DNA of 64,000 nt from Paraprevotella sp. (GTDB taxonomy: Bacteria > Bacteroidota > Bacteroidia > Bacteroidales > Bacteroidaceae): positions 124,001 through 188,000 of the forward strand of contig JAGBCQ010000012.1 of the NCBI GenBank assembly GCA_017937925.1, given 5' to 3'. Positions 62,494-64,000 of the stretch are shown in pieces (the first letter of the stretch is position 1; the number at the start of each line of letters is the position of its first letter). The notes beneath the pieces were generated by a model that worked only from the letters and a program-made list of their open reading frames with translations, did no database searches and had not been told where the DNA came from. The position numbers were made by a program, and so were the translations under genes.

Positions 62494-63378
62494 TGCTTTA
62501 AGGGTTGAATTCACTCTGTATTCTTTGGGTCCCATTCCAAAGTGTTTCTTGACATATTTACCAAAGAATGACAATGAGGGGAAATCCAACTCTACCATTA
62601 TTTCTTTGATGCTCTTGGTGGTTTCTACCAATAATTCATGGATATCTTTCGTTACTGCCTTGTGAATCATGCTTGATGCCGTTCTGCCACAGTTCTGTTT
62701 GCAGACGGCTGAAAGATATTTTGGAGTAACATTCAATAAATCGGCATAATATGAAACCGAACGCGGACGTGGATAGGTGGTTGCCAAAATATCCATAAAA
62801 CTCTTAAACAGATTGCGACCTTGAGAAAAATCAGGTTGCTCGAATTTAACGTACTTGGTCAATACTGAATGAAAATCGTACATAAATGATTTCATCAGCA
62901 TCTGCACTGATTCTTTGTAACACGCAGCACTCTCGTCGCTTAGTTTACTATCCAACAATTCATAATACAGATTGAAACGCCTCATCTCTTCTGTATTCAT
63001 CGTCAATTTGGGATAGGACATTAAATAAGTCAATACATCCCAATTATATAAGGACATAGAAACAATATTAGAAATCATTTCCTTAGACACACAGATACAA
63101 TTGACTGTTAAATCGTCAGAACGTTCTCGTTTTTTGATGACCGTTTCCGGCAAAAGCATCAACATATCATGTGAACGAAGGGTATATTCTTCGTCATTGA
63201 TAACACACACACATTCACCACGCACTACTACACTGATAACAATAAGATCTATTTTTTTTGCTTTTTCATCTTCTTTCTCTATAAAATTCCGGTCATCTTC
63301 ATGAATTGAGTTGGGCAATGTCGTATGATTCTTTGAGATTCCGAAGTCTTTACATACTAAAAAAATATCTTTCATCAT
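62485..63378 (-). CDS. AraC-family transcriptional regulator
   Basis: A 297-residue regulator. The N-terminal cupin-like sensor part (about 20-170) contains VISVVVRGECVCVINDEEYTLRSHDMLMLLPE. The C-terminal double helix-turn-helix (about 200-290) contains YYADLLNVTPKYLSAVCKQNCGRTASSMI and SIKEIMVELDFPSLSFFGKYVKKHFGMGPKEYR. Effector and targets unknown; it overlaps the convergent ZIP gene by 9 bp. Confidence 0.9.
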   Translation of the reverse strand: MMKDIFLVCKDFGISKNHTTLPNSIHEDDRNFIEKEDEKAKKIDLIVISVVVRGECVCVINDEEYTLRSHDMLMLLPETVIKKRERSDDLTVNCICVSKEMISNIVSMSLYNWDVLTYLMSYPKLTMNTEEMRRFNLYYELLDSKLSDESAACYKESVQMLMKSFMYDFHSVLTKYVKFEQPDFSQGRNLFKSFMDILATTYPRPRSVSYYADLLNVTPKYLSAVCKQNCGRTASSMIHKAVTKDIHELLVETTKSIKEIMVELDFPSLSFFGKYVKKHFGMGPKEYRVNSTLKASS

Positions 63379-63545
63379 TCATAATTTTTACAAGTGCAAA
63401 GTAAAAGGGTTATTCGCAAACAAACAACTTAATATTTTATAAAGAGTTTTCATAAATACTTAAAAAGTTGCTTTTTAATACCTACATCAAATTACAACAC
63501 AATTGGTTTTTCTGTTCTTCGGAAGTTTTATTCTTGAGTTTTTAG

Positions 63546-63553
63546 TAACTTTG
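63546..63553 (+). promoter_or_regulatory. -7 element of mutS2
   Basis: TAACTTTG, 13 bp before the first possible mutS2 ATG; no clear -33. Confidence 0.45.
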
Positions 63554-63566
63554 CCACCTGAAACGA

Positions 63567-64000
63567 ATGTCAATCATGATTTACCCTCAGAACTTCGAAC
63601 ATAAGATTGGTTTCAATGATATCAGAAAACTTTTGACGGACTTTTGTGTCAGCTCATTAGGTCAAGGACGCGTAGAAGCCATGCACTTCATGACCGACGT
63701 GCATCAGATTCGTGAGTTACACGAACATACTAAGGAATTTCTGCGTATCATGCAAGGTGAAGAGGATTTTCCCGAACAGGATTTTTATGATGTTCGTCCC
63801 GCCCTAAAACGTATAAGGATTGAAGGGACCTATCTGGACGAAAACGAATTGTTTGACCTCAAACGCTCTTTATCCACCATTATCGGTATTGTCAGATTCT
63901 TAAATAAGGAAGACGAAGAAACCACTGACAACTCTACGGTCTATCCCGCCCTACACCGCTTATGTCAAGACGTCGTCACCTTCCCACAACTTGTAAAACG
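63567..64000 (+). CDS. mutS2: Endonuclease MutS2, N-terminal part (cut by window end)
   Basis: An open frame of 144 residues runs off the window. MIYPQNFEHKIGFNDIRKLLTDFCVSSLGQGR and the following helical segment match the N terminus of Bacteroidales MutS2, which acts on recombination intermediates or collided ribosomes. The start could be the ATG at 63567 or the one at 63576 (MIYPQNFE), which fits the family slightly better. The ATPase and Smr domains lie outside. Confidence 0.85.
   Translation, partial: MSIMIYPQNFEHKIGFNDIRKLLTDFCVSSLGQGRVEAMHFMTDVHQIRELHEHTKEFLRIMQGEEDFPEQDFYDVRPALKRIRIEGTYLDENELFDLKRSLSTIIGIVRFLNKEDEETTDNSTVYPALHRLCQDVVTFPQLVK

Overview
This 64 kb window looks like chromosome of a Bacteroidales bacterium (Bacteroides/Prevotella-like; genus not resolvable by eye). 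The clues are many Bacteroidetes-type promoters (TTTG, about 20 bp, TAnnTTTG), near absence of Shine-Dalgarno sites, a TonB-dependent receptor, a UpxY-type NusG paralogue heading a capsule locus, an AbiEii/DUF6922 pair, and protein sequences (EF4, DnaB, GdhA, MutS2) of Bacteroidales type.

Layout. (1) 1-24.3 kb is housekeeping backbone: an acyl-CoA synthetase; a minus-strand surface cluster (TonB receptor, CotH-like kinase, DUF362 protein); lepA-crp; two hexameric glutamate dehydrogenases flanking a large protein with two receiver-like domains and a PEP-synthase-type ATP-grasp; small proteins; a pheT / 54-aa membrane ORF / yebC / TSCPD operon; dnaB; ispE; and a secreted His/Arg/Ser-rich protein. 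(2) 24.3-28.1 kb is a transition zone with a tyrosine recombinase, a 66-aa protein, tRNA-Ser(UGA) followed by unusual inverted and direct repeats, and an nfeD-stomatin operon. (3) 28.1-30.2 kb opens a capsule/exopolysaccharide locus with upxY and a UDP-sugar dehydrogenase. (4) 30.2-37.2 kb is a defence/selfish-element island inside that locus: DUF6922-AbiEii toxin-antitoxin bounded by 34-bp direct repeats derived from the ugd 3' end, a VapE-like helicase, a BRO-N/Fic fusion bounded by remnants of a decayed nuclease-ATPase gene, and an unrecognised pair made of a KaiC/RecA-like two-domain ATPase and a multi-span membrane protein. (5) 37.2-53.8 kb is the visibly AT-rich polysaccharide operon: Wzx flippase, sugar epimerase, several glycosyltransferases, MBOAT plus SGNH O-acetylation pair, two pyruvyltransferase-family proteins, Wzy polymerase and two further acyltransferases. 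(6) 53.9-56.9 kb holds a PD-(D/E)XK nuclease-like protein bracketed by palindromic repeats, and a WecG/TagA glycosyltransferase with an in-frame hexanucleotide minisatellite. (7) 56.9-64 kb returns to backbone: trkH, cysQ, nagB, ansA, a ZIP transporter, an AraC regulator and the start of mutS2.

How the genes work together. UpxY probably lets RNA polymerase read through the long operon. Ugd supplies UDP-hexuronate, the epimerase and glycosyltransferases build a repeat unit, MBOAT/SGNH and the other acyltransferases decorate it, Wzx exports it and Wzy polymerises it. No initiating phosphoglycosyltransferase and no Wza/Wzc export genes are present, so those must lie elsewhere. The best candidate for an undescribed system is the KaiC-like ATPase plus membrane protein pair at 34019-37189. 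Next come the PD-(D/E)XK protein at 53960-55834 and the family of GTTNNN hexamer arrays that recur beside or inside accessory genes.
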